Counted from the stretch's first letter, positions 22,645 to 35,581 are shown. The stretch is 64,000 nt of DNA from Phycomyces blakesleeanus NRRL 1555(-) (GCF_001638985.1 NW_017265135.1:2993425-3057424); one strand, 5' to 3'. The notes: generated by a model not told the origin, from the letters alone. Numbers and translations are program-made.

Positions 22645-24433
22645 ATCTTTGAGCATATTAGTCAGCTAAATATATATAGATTCTATTATTTAGGTTTTTT
22701 TTTCTATATTTTGTTGTTGTTGATTTTTGATTTTTGATTTTTGTTGTTGAAATTGTGAGAGGCATTATTACCGTGGCAGGGTGGGTGGGACAGGCAAAGG
22801 CTTTTGTTCGGTCTGCTGGGAACGGCCCCAGGAAAGACGAATTCGGGAGTTTCCGATTTGATATCCATTCATCTCCTGAATAGCCATCTCGGCAGACTGT
22901 CTAGAGACATACTGAACGAATCCACAACCTTTACCAGTTGGTATTTTGACATAAATGATTTCGCCAAACGAGCTAAAGTACTGCTGAAGACCCTCTTCGC
23001 TGATCGGTGCAGACAGTCCTCCGACAAAGACAGTCGTGTTTGTGGGGTCCGTGAACATAAGCTGTTGCTGAAGAGGAGGTGACCGAGTAGAGGGTGAGGA
23101 TGGGAGAGAGGAGGTTGGTGAAAGGGCGGGATATTGCGCATGGCCTGCACGACTGTTCTTGGGGGTGGCGACGGAGACACGGATCGGACGGGAACCGAGA
23201 AAGACGCCCTGCATCTCAACCAAAGCATGCTGTTGCTCTACTGGGTCGCTGAAACGAACAAAGCCGTATCCACGAGACATAGACGTACGTGGGTCTGTCA
23301 TGATCTTAGCGGACTTGCATGAGCGATAGCGAGTTTGGAAGATGACCTACAGAATAATAAAAAGAAAAGATGAAATGAATAAATTCAAAAATAAAATAAA
23401 ATAAATAAATCATAATTAATAAAATAAATCTTTGTTGACATTAGTTTGTGTTCTTACCAAAAGACCAGATTCATTGACCTCAGGACTCAGGTCACCCACA
23501 AAAATAGAGTACTCAGGCTGTCTGTCCTCACTACATTTTTTTGGTAGATTAAAAATTCACAAGAAGATTAGTCTTTCTTTTCTCTGAAATAGTGTGTGTG
23601 CGTGTGTGCGTGTGTGCGTGTGTTTTTTTTCTTGTGTTTGTGTATGTGTGTACACAAGGTTGTTGAGAATGCATTGTTACCGTCGGTCAATAAGTCCCCC
23701 TCCCGAGGCCCAATTGAGCTTAAAGGGCTTGTGAGTGTTTGGAATAAGAGCTCCGTTGTAGGTGTTCAAAGCATTAAAGGCGCTTGAAGTTGATCCAAAG
23801 TCAACAAAGGCATATCCAGCACTGGTACTAGCCAATACAAAAAAATACAAAAAATAGTAATAATATAATATATATATATATATACAATACAATATAATAC
23901 AATATAATATAATAAAGGGCGCAGTTGAGTAAGAATAAGTGTGTGGAACAATACGGTTTGGTACAGTGCACTCCAGTATATTAAAGTATAGTACAGTACA
24001 GTATAGTAAAGTAAAGTACAGTACAGTACAGTACAGCGCAGTATAGTATAGTATAGTTATACCAGTTGCAGTTACATACAGTACAGTACAGTACAGTACA
24101 ATCCAGTACAGTACAGTATATTGGTACAGAAAGGAATTATGATTATGATTATTTTTTTTTGATTATTATTGAGTGTACCTTGTCATTTTGTCTCGGATGA
24201 CCTTGACCATGACCTTTTCATTAAGGTTGAACCACAGTTGACGAATGACTTGTTCATCCATCCATGGTTCTAATTCACCCATCCTAAACTTTCCATTTAA
24301 ATAATTGATCAAAAGCATGTACTATAGTTTCGTACCACAATGTTGTCTTGCTTCCATTATCAAGAAACAAGGAAGATGGTGGAGAGAATGAGGATGAGAG
24401 TGGTTGTGTAAGGTCGTAAGGATAATCCATCAT
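22219..24433 (-). CDS. Three-RRM RNA-binding protein, Nam8/TIA-1-like
   Basis: An RNA-binding protein with three RRMs, like yeast Nam8/Ngr1 and animal TIA-1, which bind U-rich RNA and act in 5' splice-site choice or mRNA turnover. Exons on the minus strand: 24336-24433, 24179-24283, 23681-23821, 23458-23530, 22772-23346, 22219-22498 (423 residues). RRM1 has LWMGELEPWMDE and SAGYAFVDF. RRM2 has IFVGDLSPEV and SRGYGFVRF with the typical KIMTDPRTSMSRGYG. RRM3 has VFVGGLSAPISE and GKGCGFVQY. A Ser/Pro linker lies between RRM2 and RRM3, and the C-terminus is Gln/Asn-rich, typical of granule-associated RNA-binding proteins. Two adjacent ATGs open the frame; I took the first. Intron 2 holds a GTACA/GTATA pentamer array. 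Confidence 0.93.
23950..24125. repeat. GTACA/GTATA pentamer array in RRM-gene intron
   Basis: Tandem AGTAC/AGTAT pentamers with a few interruptions fill most of the 357-nt intron between exons 2 and 3. GTAC is self-complementary, so fold-back is possible. Confidence 0.85.
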
Positions 24434-24835
24434 ACAAAGTCAAGTCAAAAGAAATAAAAGAAAGAAAGAAAAATGAAAAATGAAAATGAAAACTGAAAAA
24501 TGAACAACAACAAAAAAAAACGAGAACAAGGACAAGTAAAAGAAGAAGAAGAGGTAGAGAGAGAAAATAGGAAAGAAGCAGAAGAAGCAGAGTCAAATAA
24601 TAATAATAAAAATAAAAATAATAAAAAAGGTAAAAATTTTCTGGGAAATAAAATATATATAAAAAAATATATATAAATGTGTATACAGGCGTGTATAAAA
24701 AAAATGAACCTAAATATATATATATAAAGTATAAAAAAACAGTCGAATTTAGTAATAAAAAAAAAAGAGAGAGAGGACAAAGAGAGAGAAAGAGAAAGAA
24801 GACTTTTTGCCATGTGGCAATTAAAACCAATTATT
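24434..24835. other. Spacer between RRM gene and JmjC gene
   Basis: About 400 nt of AT-rich sequence with GAAA/GAAG purine tracts and short TA repeats. It must hold the RRM gene promoter and the 3' UTR of the JmjC gene. No coding feature is seen. Confidence 0.6.
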
Positions 24836-26206
24836 TTATAAACCATATTTGATCGTATGTTTCAATTGATCTAAACAGTCTAGCGATTTGTACTCAAAGT
24901 ACTTTATCAACAATGGTTCATTGTCTTCCATCTTTTTAATAACCCGCCTCAGACATTCATATTCGAATTCACGTCCAGGTCGGCTCTCTTCACCAGCTCT
25001 GTCCACAGCGCTCTGGGCAATCTCAATAAACAACTTCCAATGCCAGCCACTGTGGACATGCAGCAGATCCTGACATTGCTCAACAAACTCTAGAGGACTC
25101 ATCTCATCCTCCAGATTGTCAATAGCATGTCGCACATCCACAAGGTCATTCGCAAGAGACTCAAAAGTCTTTTCGACATTTGTAGAGTTTGTCCAATTGT
25201 GATTGATTGAAATAGTAGGTCCCAGATTTTCTACCTGATGAAACCATCCACTTGGTACAAACAGCGTCTCTCCGGCTTTTTGATAAAGGACTATCCGCTC
25301 TGCCCTTTCGAAATCAGGAAACTCTAGTGGATCAACATTGCGGATATCATACACAAGATCTCCACGCTTGTTCTTGTAAAGATGTTCTTGTCCAGGTCTA
25401 AAGAGTGTCCACTTTTTGACACCACAAATGTTACTTGACCAAGAATAAGACCTTTCATTTGTGGAAAAAAAAATTAAAATTAATATATATATAAATAAAG
25501 ATAGTCACTACTCAAATACATATCTTGATTATATAGAGCATTACAAAAATACACACATTTGCATATGTATATAATTGTCATTTATACTTGTTATTCTCTT
25601 CTTCTTCTTCTTCTTACCTGTAGACGTCGGCATGAAAGGGGGTAAATGTGCCATCACCTCCCATATAAGAAAATCTGTAGTCATCCTCAGAACCATCGGC
25701 CATTTTCCTGCCAACCCAATATCCATTTAGCCAGTCATCTAATTTCAACAAGCCAAACCATAAGAGATATATAAAAATCAACTCATTTTCTTTAATTCCT
25801 TACCTTCAAAGATCTTTGGTACCTCATATGCTTTTATCTCGGGGCGTGCTTGTACAAAATGCCAATCCTTTAGATAGAATCGAGATTTACCAGTATCTTT
25901 CTGCCACAGATCAACAAAGTCATCAAAGGTCATCTCACTTCGCTTCTGATCTGTAAAGTACCGGTCATTGCAGTCGGCTACTTGTACCTTGCAGGATCCA
26001 TAGATAGTTCGGAGATGTTCATAGTTTGGAATGCGTCTAGAACGATTGGAATCACTTTTATCTTGTTCAACAGTAACCCATGACTTTGTTGCCTCCCATT
26101 CAGCTGTTAGTGATGGTCCAATAAGGGCTGGTAGATTTGGAATCAGATGATGATGAAGGAACTTTTCATAACTAGGAGGCTGCTCATAATATTGTACACA
26201 ATTCAT
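24836..26206 (-). CDS. JMJD4-like JmjC 2-oxoglutarate oxygenase
   Basis: A JmjC-fold Fe(II)/2-oxoglutarate oxygenase most like JMJD4, which hydroxylates a lysine of translation termination factor eRF1 in animals. Exons on the minus strand are 25804-26206, 25618-25738 and 24836-25451, giving 379 residues. Iron ligands are visible as H170 and D172 in TPFHADVYRSYSW and about H246 in VPSGWFHQVENLGP. SINHNW downstream is also typical of JMJD4. GVKKWTLFRPGQE is the usual strand after the HxD motif. The N-terminal part (YYEQPPSYEKFLHHHLIPNL) matches the cupin lead-in of the family. It lacks histone-reader domains. The eRF1 role is inferred from family membership only. Confidence 0.87.
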
Positions 26207-26265
26207 AACCAGTATATTGGTATTACTATATAATTATATATATGCACAAACACAAGCACACACTC

Positions 26266-26300
<35 letters not shown>

Positions 26301-28186
26301 TGACAAGCTTTAAAAATTAAATAAATAAATAAATAAATAAATAAAGTAAAATAAAAATATATGACAAAAATTAAATTAAATTAAATTAAATTAAATTAAA
26401 TTAAAGTTTTGTGTGCCCAGTCTTTTTTTCCCTCTCCTTCTCCCCTTCTTCCACTCCTTCACAGTCCAATGGGAACCGTCACCCAAAGTAGTGTAGTCAA
26501 ATTATTAACATTTTAAGATCATATACATTCATATATACTATTATTAATATAAAGAGCTAATAATTGTAATACATGCACATGTACACACTCACACATATTT
26601 ATATACAAATGAATAGCTATGTATTTTATCCAAGATATTTTGTTTTTGTTTTCTTATTGTTAACACATTATATATATATATATATACATATATATAAAAG
26701 AGAGAATATATTAGAATTAGACTTGTAGTGTAAGTATGGACTTGTTAATAATCAGCCTACATGACCCATGTTGTGGTACAGATACCACGAGTTGAATGAT
26801 CTCGTAATATTTGATAATATTTACAAACTAATATATACATTATATATATATGTAGACAGAGACACCAAGACAGTTTCTATAGTGAATCGTAAAAAGGGAA
26901 ACAATAATCTTTATCTCTTTAAGCAACACATACTCTTTATTTGACTTTAGATCTCACTAAAATTGTACCATATCCTTCCCTCCATTCCCCCCCCCCCCCC
27001 CCCCCCCCTCCCCCTCTACAGGGTTCTTACATACATGATAGCTTCAATTCCCCTTAAAAAAATATGCACCCAATAGTCATAATAAGCATAGTAAAAGTAG
27101 CTGAAATATATATATATATATATATATAATTAACATTTTCTGTAATATAGAAAAATAAAAACAATATGCCTGGAATTTGTCAAATGTTCAATTGTTGTAG
27201 TAATAAACTTTCTTTAATGTGAAGAATGCTATTGTTGCATGAGAAATTATTTTAGGGTGAGTACACAATCTAATGTTAATGAATAGCATATATATATACG
27301 CTCGGTTATCAAAGGTATAAACACATATGTATTTCTCTCTGTAAGTAAATATAATCTTTTCTTTGGTTCTGTCAAATATTGCCAAGGATATACAATTTGT
27401 TATTGTAATAAAAATAATAATAAATATCGAATGATTTTGGTATCAATTTTCTTTTCAAGCTATACTTTACACACACATATATATATATATATACCAATAT
27501 TTCATGTTAATAGTGATACAGAATACATTTGGTATAATGCTTATATATATATGAAAAATAGTATAGGCTTATAATATAAAAGCCATCATAAAATGTATAC
27601 CAAACCCGAGGAATCAATTGCCTACACGAATTTTTAGGGACCAGATGTATTAATTTGTTTGGTTGTTTCTTTTCTTTTCTTTTTTTTTTGGTCCGGTATC
27701 TAACAAAGAAATAAGAAATACCGAAATCTCAAAAGGTCCGGTAAACAAAAATAAAATAAAAAAATAAGAGTAAAATCAACTTCCCGGCTTGGTCAAAGAG
27801 AGGTCGCTTTTTTTTTTTTTTTTTTTTTTTAGAGTATAGTATTTCGTCACCAATACTGATTTGGCTAAAGAAAATCAAAAAGAAATAAAAGAAGTCTTAG
27901 AGTGTATAGGGTACCATAATCAAGTACTATGTACATATCATATATATTTATACATTTTAGCTTGATCTTTACTCCAACATATGGTTAATACAGTAATGCT
28001 TACAACTGTCCAAAGAATTCGAGAGTCACCGTGACTGGGCAACTCAATTAAGAGCCACAAGTAACATGGTAGAGAGGTAGAATTTTAAAAAAATAAAATA
28101 AAATAAAAAGGTTGGGGAGACGGGGGGCGGGGGAAGAGAAGTTTACATGGTGATCAGAGTTGATTAACAACCAGCCAAACAACAAA
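26207..28186. other. Long intergenic region, homopolymers and microsatellites
   Basis: No gene is seen in 2 kb. It contains (CA)n at 26270-26298, (AAAT)n and (TTAAA)n at 26320-26405, a run of 23 C at 26986-27008, many (TA)n runs and a T22-type run near 27809. The last 300 nt should hold the PET191 promoter. Confidence 0.6.
26986..27008. repeat. Poly-C tract (23 C)
   Basis: The longest of three pure C runs in the window; others are at 32326-32342 and 36190-36206. It is in intergenic DNA. Confidence 0.9.
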
Positions 28187-28556
28187 ATGCCCTCTTCATG
28201 CAAAGAAATTCGCCAAGAGCTAATCGATTGCATGTTAAAGTCAAACTGTGTACTTGTCAAGCGTAACACTGTGGCCGAATGTTTCAAAAAAGATAAAGAA
28301 GGAGAAGTACCCGAGGAATGTCAGAGCATCCGAAAGAGTTATGCTGAATGCAGACGTGGAATGGTAAGAATCAAGCCTTTTTTTTTTTCTCTTCTTCTTC
28401 TTCTTCTTCTTTTATTGCTGTTGATTTTGTTTTGTTGCTGTAACTTTATTCTGTTTTATTCATTCTTTTTTTTTGTATTTTGTATGATACATTTTATCAC
28501 GGCTTAATATTTAGATTGATCCTCGTATGCGGTTTAGAGGAAATAAGACGCAGTAG
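28187..28556 (+). CDS. PET191: Cytochrome c oxidase assembly factor Pet191/COA5
   Basis: A small twin-CX9C protein of the mitochondrial intermembrane space needed for cytochrome c oxidase assembly. Exons 28187-28363 and 28515-28556 give 72 residues. Cysteines C5 and C15 form one CX9C pair, C45 and C55 the second; C21 and C33 are additional, as in the family. Recognisable stretches are SSCKEIRQELIDCML, the CFKKD core, and SYAECRRGMIDPRMRFRGN across the splice site. No presequence is expected because Mia40 traps such proteins. The start at 28187 is chosen because it is the first ATG and gives the canonical MPSSCKE opening. Confidence 0.95.
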
Positions 28557-28976
28557 GATAGAAACGGACCAAATCAAACCAAATTAGACAAAAGAGAAGA
28601 CAAGACAATGCAAGAGAGCTTAATGGATTTGTACTTGTTCACTTGCTAAATATTGCCAATCATTTTGTACTTCTTTTTCGTCCTTGTCTTTTTTTTTCCT
28701 TGTTATTTCTGTTCTTGTTCTTGTTCTTGTTCCTGTCCCTGTCCCTGTTTTTTTTCCTTTGCCTTTGCCTTTGCCTTTATTTATTATTATTATTATTGTT
28801 TATTATTATTATTATTAGTATTATTGCTATTATTGCTATTATTGTTATTGTTATTGTTATTATTTGTATTTACTTATTTATTTCTGTTTGAATATGTGTG
28901 TCCGTATTTTGTCAGACATATACTTGTCATGTAGTGTAAGGAGGCATAGAAGGGATTAATCAAGGAATGTGGAGAC
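28557..28976. other. Convergent spacer with TTGTTC and ATT repeats
   Basis: 3' flank of PET191 and of the next minus-strand gene. It has hexameric CTTGTT/CCTGTC repeats (about 28703-28748), TTTGCC repeats (28755-28778) and ATT/ATTGTT repeats (28780-28865). Hydrophobic reading frames here are repeat translations. Confidence 0.65.
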
Positions 28977-30629
28977 CTAAAGGTTTTCGAAAAGTGGAAT
29001 ACTCCCTATTTGCTGGGGAAGGCAACGGCCTGGAGCAAATCCCTTTGTGACATTGTCCGGAGGGTTAATTACTGGGCGGATAATGCGCATAAATGGGATT
29101 TTGTCCTTTTGGTCCTGTAGATATTCACGTGAATCACTACGTCTACGGTTTCCATAGGATGGTGAATGGTGGTAGTATGTAGCTCCATCCTTGATAAATC
29201 TATAAAGCAAAAAAAAATAATGATAACAAAATGTTTTATATAAAATGTATTTGGATTAAGATAAGATTACTTACGTATCAATAAGATTTCCAGCCTCGAT
29301 TCCCTTGATGTTCTCGCTGTATGTATTGAGGGACATGAGTTCATCTCGACTGTATGTCTGACGTCCTATAAGGGACGGAGAGCGAGGAGCAGCAGGATCA
29401 GAGCTATTAGACTGTTGCTGGAACGAAATGCCCATATAATCCTGGTTCTTTTCAAAGGCTGTGTGCCCGAATACAATATTTGTGGTCGAGTTCCCAGTAG
29501 ACATGTCATTTCCTGTCATACTATCCTGTGCCGAATGCACAGAGGGGCATGTAAAACTCTTGCTAGAGAAAGCGTCATATTTCGAAAACTCTTGAGAGCC
29601 GCATTCATCTGTACTATAGGTTAGATCATCAATATCAAGCAAAACAAGGTCTTTAATAAAAGATGAAATGCCCGGTCTGCTAAGATAAGCTACAAAAAGT
29701 CGTTCACCCCCCATGATCAATCTATTAGAGGTTACTTGGAACTATATTGATTTATTGTTTTCTTTTATTACCGTATGAGAATATTGTGTCTAGACTGTTC
29801 TTGCCTTGTATGTTTGTCAGGAAAGCAAACATTCAGTAATACCAATACAATAGATAGATAGATATATAGATAGATAGATGAAGTTTAGTATTATTTTACA
29901 GGTCGATAAGCTGTCAAAATTTATGCCAAGTATGATGTATCCACCTTGTTCATTTGATACAGTATCCGTACTGAGATCCAGAAGCGGACCGATGTTTTTG
30001 ATTGGAGATACCGGACGAGTATCACTTGGCCATGAACACGTTTGGATATTAAATTCATCGCTCACATAATCTTGGTGCGCGTTATTGTATGTTTTTGAAC
30101 TAGTAGTGCTAACGTGATCTACTTTTTATATATCTCTTGTTAATCAATTTGATGTTTTACCTGTATCTCTTTTTATGTAAAACTTTTGTGTGTGTGTAAT
30201 GAAGAAGCAAATAAAGTTCTTTATGTTTGTGGTGATTGCCTACCTTGGTTGGCTAGTGAATAAGTGGATCCCTCGGATATATTTGTAGGGATATTGGGAG
30301 GAGTAGACCCAGGTGTTTCTGGCTCTTCCCATGAGATATTTGGAACCCAAGAGTCGCTGCTCACTGAAGATGATTTGATCAACTCTGGTGTATTGATTTC
30401 TGTGGATTGAATTATTTCTTGGGGACTATCTTTGAGTTTTGCCTTTCTTGCTATGGAATAGAAGTGTTAGAAATATTAATATCTATGTATGATGTACAAA
30501 ATTGTTTGTAGAGTTGATTTTCAGACCTTCCATAATAGCCTTGGCATTCCATGGTCTGTATTGAACTTCCTTAGGACCTTTATTGTGCGGTCTAGAATAG
30601 TTTGAAGCTACAGCGACGTTACTTCTCAT
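28977..30629 (-). CDS. Orphan protein, function unknown
   Basis: I do not recognise this protein. Five exons on the minus strand are supported by frame and codon content: 30527-30629, 30244-30450, 29900-30118, 29275-29734 and 28977-29199 (403 residues). It begins MRSNVAVASNYSRPHN with PKEVQYRPWNAKAIME, then a Ser/Thr/Pro-rich stretch, a more ordered segment (GGERLFVAYLSRPGISSF, VLLDIDDLTYS), a polar Ser/Gln region and a C-terminus with YYHHSPSYGNRRRSDS and APGRCLPQQIGSIPLFENL. Two borders are weak: the first donor reads GTCTGA, and exon 4 uses a CCAAG acceptor. An upstream in-frame ATG at 30719 would add a Phe-rich stretch encoded by a GAA repeat, so I prefer 30629. No membrane helix is seen in this model. 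Confidence 0.55.
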
Positions 30630-31124
30630 TTGAGATTTATAGATGTAGATAGAAAATAAGAAGAAGCAAAAGAAGAAGCAGAAGAAGAAGAGAGGATTTT
30701 GAAAGGAATACGGAAACATTGGTATTTATAGCTCATGTTTATGATCGCCAATAGTAGAAGAAATAAAATAATTAAAAATAAATAAGTAAAAATAAGTGTC
30801 GTGCCAGGCTGACGTAAAAGAATAGCAATTTGATATATTGACTGGTTTTATGACATTAAATATATGCATGTGTGTGTGTAGGTTTGAGTAAGATAACAAT
30901 AACAACAATGGCAGCAATAGTAATAATATAATATAGTATAGTATATTATAGTATATTATCAGTAAAAATAATAATAATAATAAATAAAGAGAAAAAAAAA
31001 ACATTAATATTAATATAGGTAGGATATAGTAGATTCAAGGCAAGTTTAGTCAAATACAATTTAGCTTTTGATTTGTTTGCCTTTTTTTTTGGTTTTTGGT
31101 TTTTGGTTGTGTCTTTCTCTTTTC
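30630..31124. other. Spacer upstream of the orphan gene
   Basis: This holds GAAGAAGC purine repeats (30659-30695), TA/TG repeats and (AAT)n near 30970. It includes the orphan gene promoter and the SCAMP 3' UTR. No coding signal is seen. Confidence 0.6.
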
Positions 31125-32243
31125 TTAATGTCTTTGGGTGGCACTCTGCCATGCTACATTCACTGCAGCATCGCGAACAGTATCAGATCTACCCATCTTG
31201 ACAAGGGCTTCTTGTTTGGCTTCCTGGAATGTGTGGCCAGCAGCCTTGTAATGGTCATAGGTCTTCTTGTACAGGAACAGTGCCATGAATCCCATAACAA
31301 TCCAGCAGATGGTAGCCAGAAGTGTAAATATGGCAGATGTTATAAAGTGATCAGAGAAGAGAGTTACTAGCAAGATAAGTCCTGCACCTCCACTAATCCA
31401 TGTATTAGCCAAATATGCAAACGCACAAGTCTATAGATCCGATTCAGATTATCTTGGACTTTCTTTCTTTAACTTACGTAGAAGGAATACCGATGGCCAT
31501 GTAAAAAGTATAGAGAATATGGAAACCGTTGAACACAAAAAAGAAGTCTGCCAAAAAATGCTTAGACATATTTTCAATACAGTACAAAACTTACAGTAGT
31601 AGAGCGAGGTGTCCTTCATATACGCGTTATAAACAGGTCTGTACCAGAGGAAGAAACTGGCAGCAGTGTGTGTGAATAGCTCAGTAACAGCTACCCCCAT
31701 GCTGGTTGGGGCGCTTGTGATAGACTCTGGATGTGAGACGAGAACACACAAGCAGGCAATAAAGTTGAGAACCAAGGTGATTTCGAATAAGAGCCATTCG
31801 CGATACAGCCACCAGACCACTGGCTGATGCTGGATAGGAATCTCAACTGGAATATTGAGGTACATTATAGGAAAACAAGGCGGGAAGTTGTTGGCACCTG
31901 GACGAACAGCTTGGCGCTGTCTCTCATCCAGCTCTCTTTCTCGTTCAGCTAACTCGGCCTCCTTTTTGCGCAGAGCTTCTTCTCTGGTAGTCGTTTCATT
32001 GTTCGATGCTGGGTTGGGAGACAGCTTGGAACTTTGCTGGACGGCATAAGGATCATGACTGCTCGAGAGTTGCTGGTAAGACGTTCCAGAAAAGTCATCT
32101 ACATTGCTTGTGACCTGGACCTTGTCAGTCTCAAACTGGTATAGACGCTCGGTGTTCTGAGAGTTGAGAGCATCAGTGATTGAGGGATCCTGAAAGGGAT
32201 TCTTGGGGTCATCGAATGGACCAGTCTGTTGTTGATGAGCCAT
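31125..32243 (-). CDS. Secretory carrier-associated membrane protein (SCAMP)
   Basis: SCAMPs are four-pass membrane proteins of post-Golgi and endocytic carriers. Exons on the minus strand are 31595-32243, 31478-31547 and 31125-31392, giving 328 residues. The N-terminus has an NPF endocytic motif in PKNPFQDPS, then a coiled coil rich in Glu/Arg (REEALRKKEAELAERERELD). The core begins NNFPPCFPIMYLNIPVEIP, as is typical, and has four hydrophobic helices. GIPSTGGAGLI is created across the last splice junction, matching the family consensus, which is why I use the acceptor at 31392 rather than an earlier one. The C-terminal HTFQEAKQEALVKMGRS is the usual amphipathic tail. Confidence 0.92.
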
Positions 32244-34870
32244 GTTAAGTTCGTTGGTTACAGCAAGACAAACTGTAATTTCACAAGCTGAGTACAAAGG
32301 ATGGAATGAGCACCAGAGTCACAGACCCCCCCCCCCCCCCCCAACTAGTCCCACCACTAGCTTTTTAAATTTTATTAAAAAAAGAAAGAAAGAATCTCAA
32401 TCTCAATCTCAATTTTAATATATATATATAATATATAAAGACATTTGTATGCACAAATTAGTTACAATATTTTGAATAGAGAAAGGAAGGAAGGGAGAGT
32501 CCTTGTGAGCATAAACGTATATGATAATAAATAATAAAATACATACATTTTTATATATAAATAAATGTAAATGTTGTATATGTTATATATATATATATGT
32601 GTGTATTTAGTGCAATTTTAGATTTTTATTGAATAATACAAAGGTGCGTGAATTTTGATTTGAAATTAGCATAATTTTGATTATATTATTTATATATATA
32701 TATATATATTCTTTCCTTGATTTGAATATTTTAGACCAAGCCGAAGTGGCTCTCAAATCTTTGCTGATTGCTTATTGATTTTTGGTTCTTGGTTTTGAAG
32801 TATAAACCATTAAATTATTATGAAAGGAACACTTGCTGTAATCAGTGGATATACATACTACATATACTACCAAGATATTTGACATAAACCCTTATGTATG
32901 TACGCATATAAATCAGGCTGTAAAATCCTTCCACTTGTATATTATATTATACTATATTTACTTAAAAAGGTAGAGATCGACAAGCCCGAACAGGACAAAT
33001 TGGTTTTGGTTTATCAGTAGTCTAATATTTATTTAGCAAGAGCACCCTTCAAATCATAATATTATCCTCACAAACATCATGTATAACTGCAGTATATATC
33101 TTGATAGGCTTTTCTAAATATCCAATTCCCAATGATCAATTTCCCGGCTAATATATAGCTTAGCAATGCTTATTAAAATAATTGTAAATATCCAGCTTTC
33201 CATCACAATGTACACACAGAGCCATGCTTTCAAGTAAAAATAGCTTCAAGATGATCTACAGTCCGTTTGAATATGTTTGTATACATAATATTGCTGTGTT
33301 ACTACACTGATCGATACAAAGAAGCTTTTGCTGAGGTAGCTTGGCTACCACTCTTCTAAAATAACTAAACGTACTTATTTACTGACACTTACACCATACA
33401 CGGGTAACATTTTGTTGTGTCCTTGGATTTTAGGCAGCTACTGAAATTAGTGAGATTACCAAGAGATGCCAAGACACCACACTTGACACCAAAGAAAATT
33501 CTTATTCAAGAACATCTCTAATTTTCCAATAGCAAAAAAGTCAATTACGTTATTATCGTGTGTCAACGAACAAGAATAAAATAAAATAAGAATCGTAAAG
33601 CTCAAGTAAATTTATGACCTTGTCACTCATATACTTTATAGCCAACACTTGGCTTACCGTATTTGCAACAGGAGCCTTGACTTATTTGCCTACACAACAA
33701 GAAAGGAGACAAGTATTAAATTTGAAATCCAGAAAAGCGATCACCAACAAATTTATGGATGACAAACCCAGGTCAACCTTTTAGCATAAAATATGTATAG
33801 CAAAGATCTTATTATTCTATTAGAGAGTGGTATATGTATATCGGCTTTGTTCTTTAGACCAATGCTTTTCCTTATTTCTTTTTCCAATTGAATAATTTTG
33901 ATTATAATCCCATAAACTTTCGCGTGTGCACACACACATATATATATAATAGTCTGATGAGCATCAAAAGAGAAATAATTGTGATTTTGAATATATGTGT
34001 GTTTGTGTTTGTAAACCCAAATAGACTTTGCCACCAAAAAGGCGTAAAATCTCTATTTGTTTGGTTGGCGGAAACAGTTATTCTGGTAAAGGTAAACCAG
34101 GCTAGGCATTGGCTCTATTTGTGCTATTATTATTATTATTAACACACATTTTGTATCGATAATATTTGTATCTTACAACATTTCCTTATATCCATACAAA
34201 AGATATATAGTAATATCTACTATCACAGTTAAAGTCCTAATTGGCCCTTAAACTTGGCAGAAAAAAAAAACCTCAGCTCACCTTCTGCAAAAATTCAAAA
34301 CTGATCTGAAGTTCACCCTTTCAATGACATGGTCCCAAAAAAGAAGAAGAAATGAAATGAAATGAAAGACACGAAATTCCTGGGATTATAAAAGTCCAAA
34401 ATACATTTCACACCTTTTGCACCCAACCTAACCAACTTTACGCACTCTGGTTTTTTCAAAAAGAAGTTTTATCTATCAAAATTTATTAGCTGAAAGAAAT
34501 CATATATATATATTCATATGCCTCTTTAAAGAAAAACAAACTCTTCTTGATCTTATAAATTATCCCATAAATCTACTAGCTACTCTATAGGCTTATTTGA
34601 TTTTTTCAAAGCATTTTTATTTATTTACTAGCTTTTGAACGTATGATATCAGTACTTGATAGTGTGATATTTGAATATATAAGAGAGAGAAAAGAAGTTT
34701 TTTTAGAGGATATCTTCTAGCATAAGTTATCTGTGAAACTACTAGTCTAACTATCAAATTATCACAAAATGGAACAAAATAATATCGATTTTAGTTAGAT
34801 GAGCAAAAAAATATATCAAAAATGCCTTTTTTTTTTAAAAAAAAAAGAAAAAGAAAAACAAGCCTTGTTA

Positions 34871-34913
<43 letters not shown>

Positions 34914-35581
34914 CTTGCTCTTATATATATGGGAACAAGTGTTATTCCAGTAAGCCTTTAATAGTGTCATGATTTTGCCAAAGGATATTCATTAGTTGAG
35001 GGCAAAATCAGCAAAAAAATAAATATTTAATGGATATTTTGATCCCTAATTGATATGAATTTTTCAGAATTATGGATATTTATAGATGTACACGTTTTTT
35101 ATCTTGTTTGATGTCAAGAGGCAAGTCTCTTACCCTGTTTGTTTGGCTGATAGCGTATATTATGCAGACTTTAAGCTCTAGTGAGTCAATAAGGAAGAAA
35201 TATCACGAGGATTAAGGGGGGGAGGTTAAGAAAGTTCCAATGAAAATTAAAAGAAAAGAAGAGAGAGAAAAAGAATCAACAGGAGGATGGCAAAATAAAA
35301 TTAAAGGAGAAACTAAATGTCTTGACCAAACTCACTCTTTCTCTTATTTCTTATTTCTTTTCTTCTTTTACTTTTTTTTTCTCTTTCTTTTAATACGCAC
35401 ACACACACACATAGATATATATAAAATATATTATATATTATATATTTAAGATGCTGACATCTGAAAAATTTGTATGTAGCCAACCAAATCTTCATGTCTC
35501 TAACGTATTATATAGAAACGACGAATAAGCCAATCAAAATGGACAAAAACATACCTTTTCCTTGCCTGTCTTCAAGGTGTG
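32244..35581. other. Largest gene-free stretch (3.3 kb)
   Basis: No gene with recognisable coding character is seen on either strand. It starts with a 17-C run (32326-32342) in the SCAMP 5' flank and has scattered TA runs, an (ATT)n array at 34867-34913, and purine-rich sequence at 35220-35330. A short open stretch near 33436-33530 follows an acceptor-like TTTTAG but has no partner exon. Confidence 0.55.
34867..34913. repeat. (ATT)n trinucleotide array
   Basis: About 15 tandem ATT units, the first few with GTT variants. Confidence 0.9.

Noticed and set aside
24360..24846. Two long hydrophobic minus-strand frames (133 and 156 codons)
   Set aside because: They read through GAAA/GAAG purine repeats between two real genes and overlap the first exon of the RRM gene; Phe/Leu/Ser content comes from the repeats.
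28643..28934. Plus-strand Cys/Phe/Leu/Ile-rich frames
   Set aside because: Both are translations of TTGTTC, TTTGCC and ATT repeats downstream of PET191.
31393..31432. Longer third SCAMP exon starting at an earlier acceptor
   Set aside because: It puts the frame out of phase with exon 2; the acceptor at 31392 restores the family motif GIPSTGGAG.
33436..33530. Short open stretch after an acceptor-like TTTTAG
   Set aside because: No donor-bearing partner exon upstream was found, and the peptide has no recognisable features.
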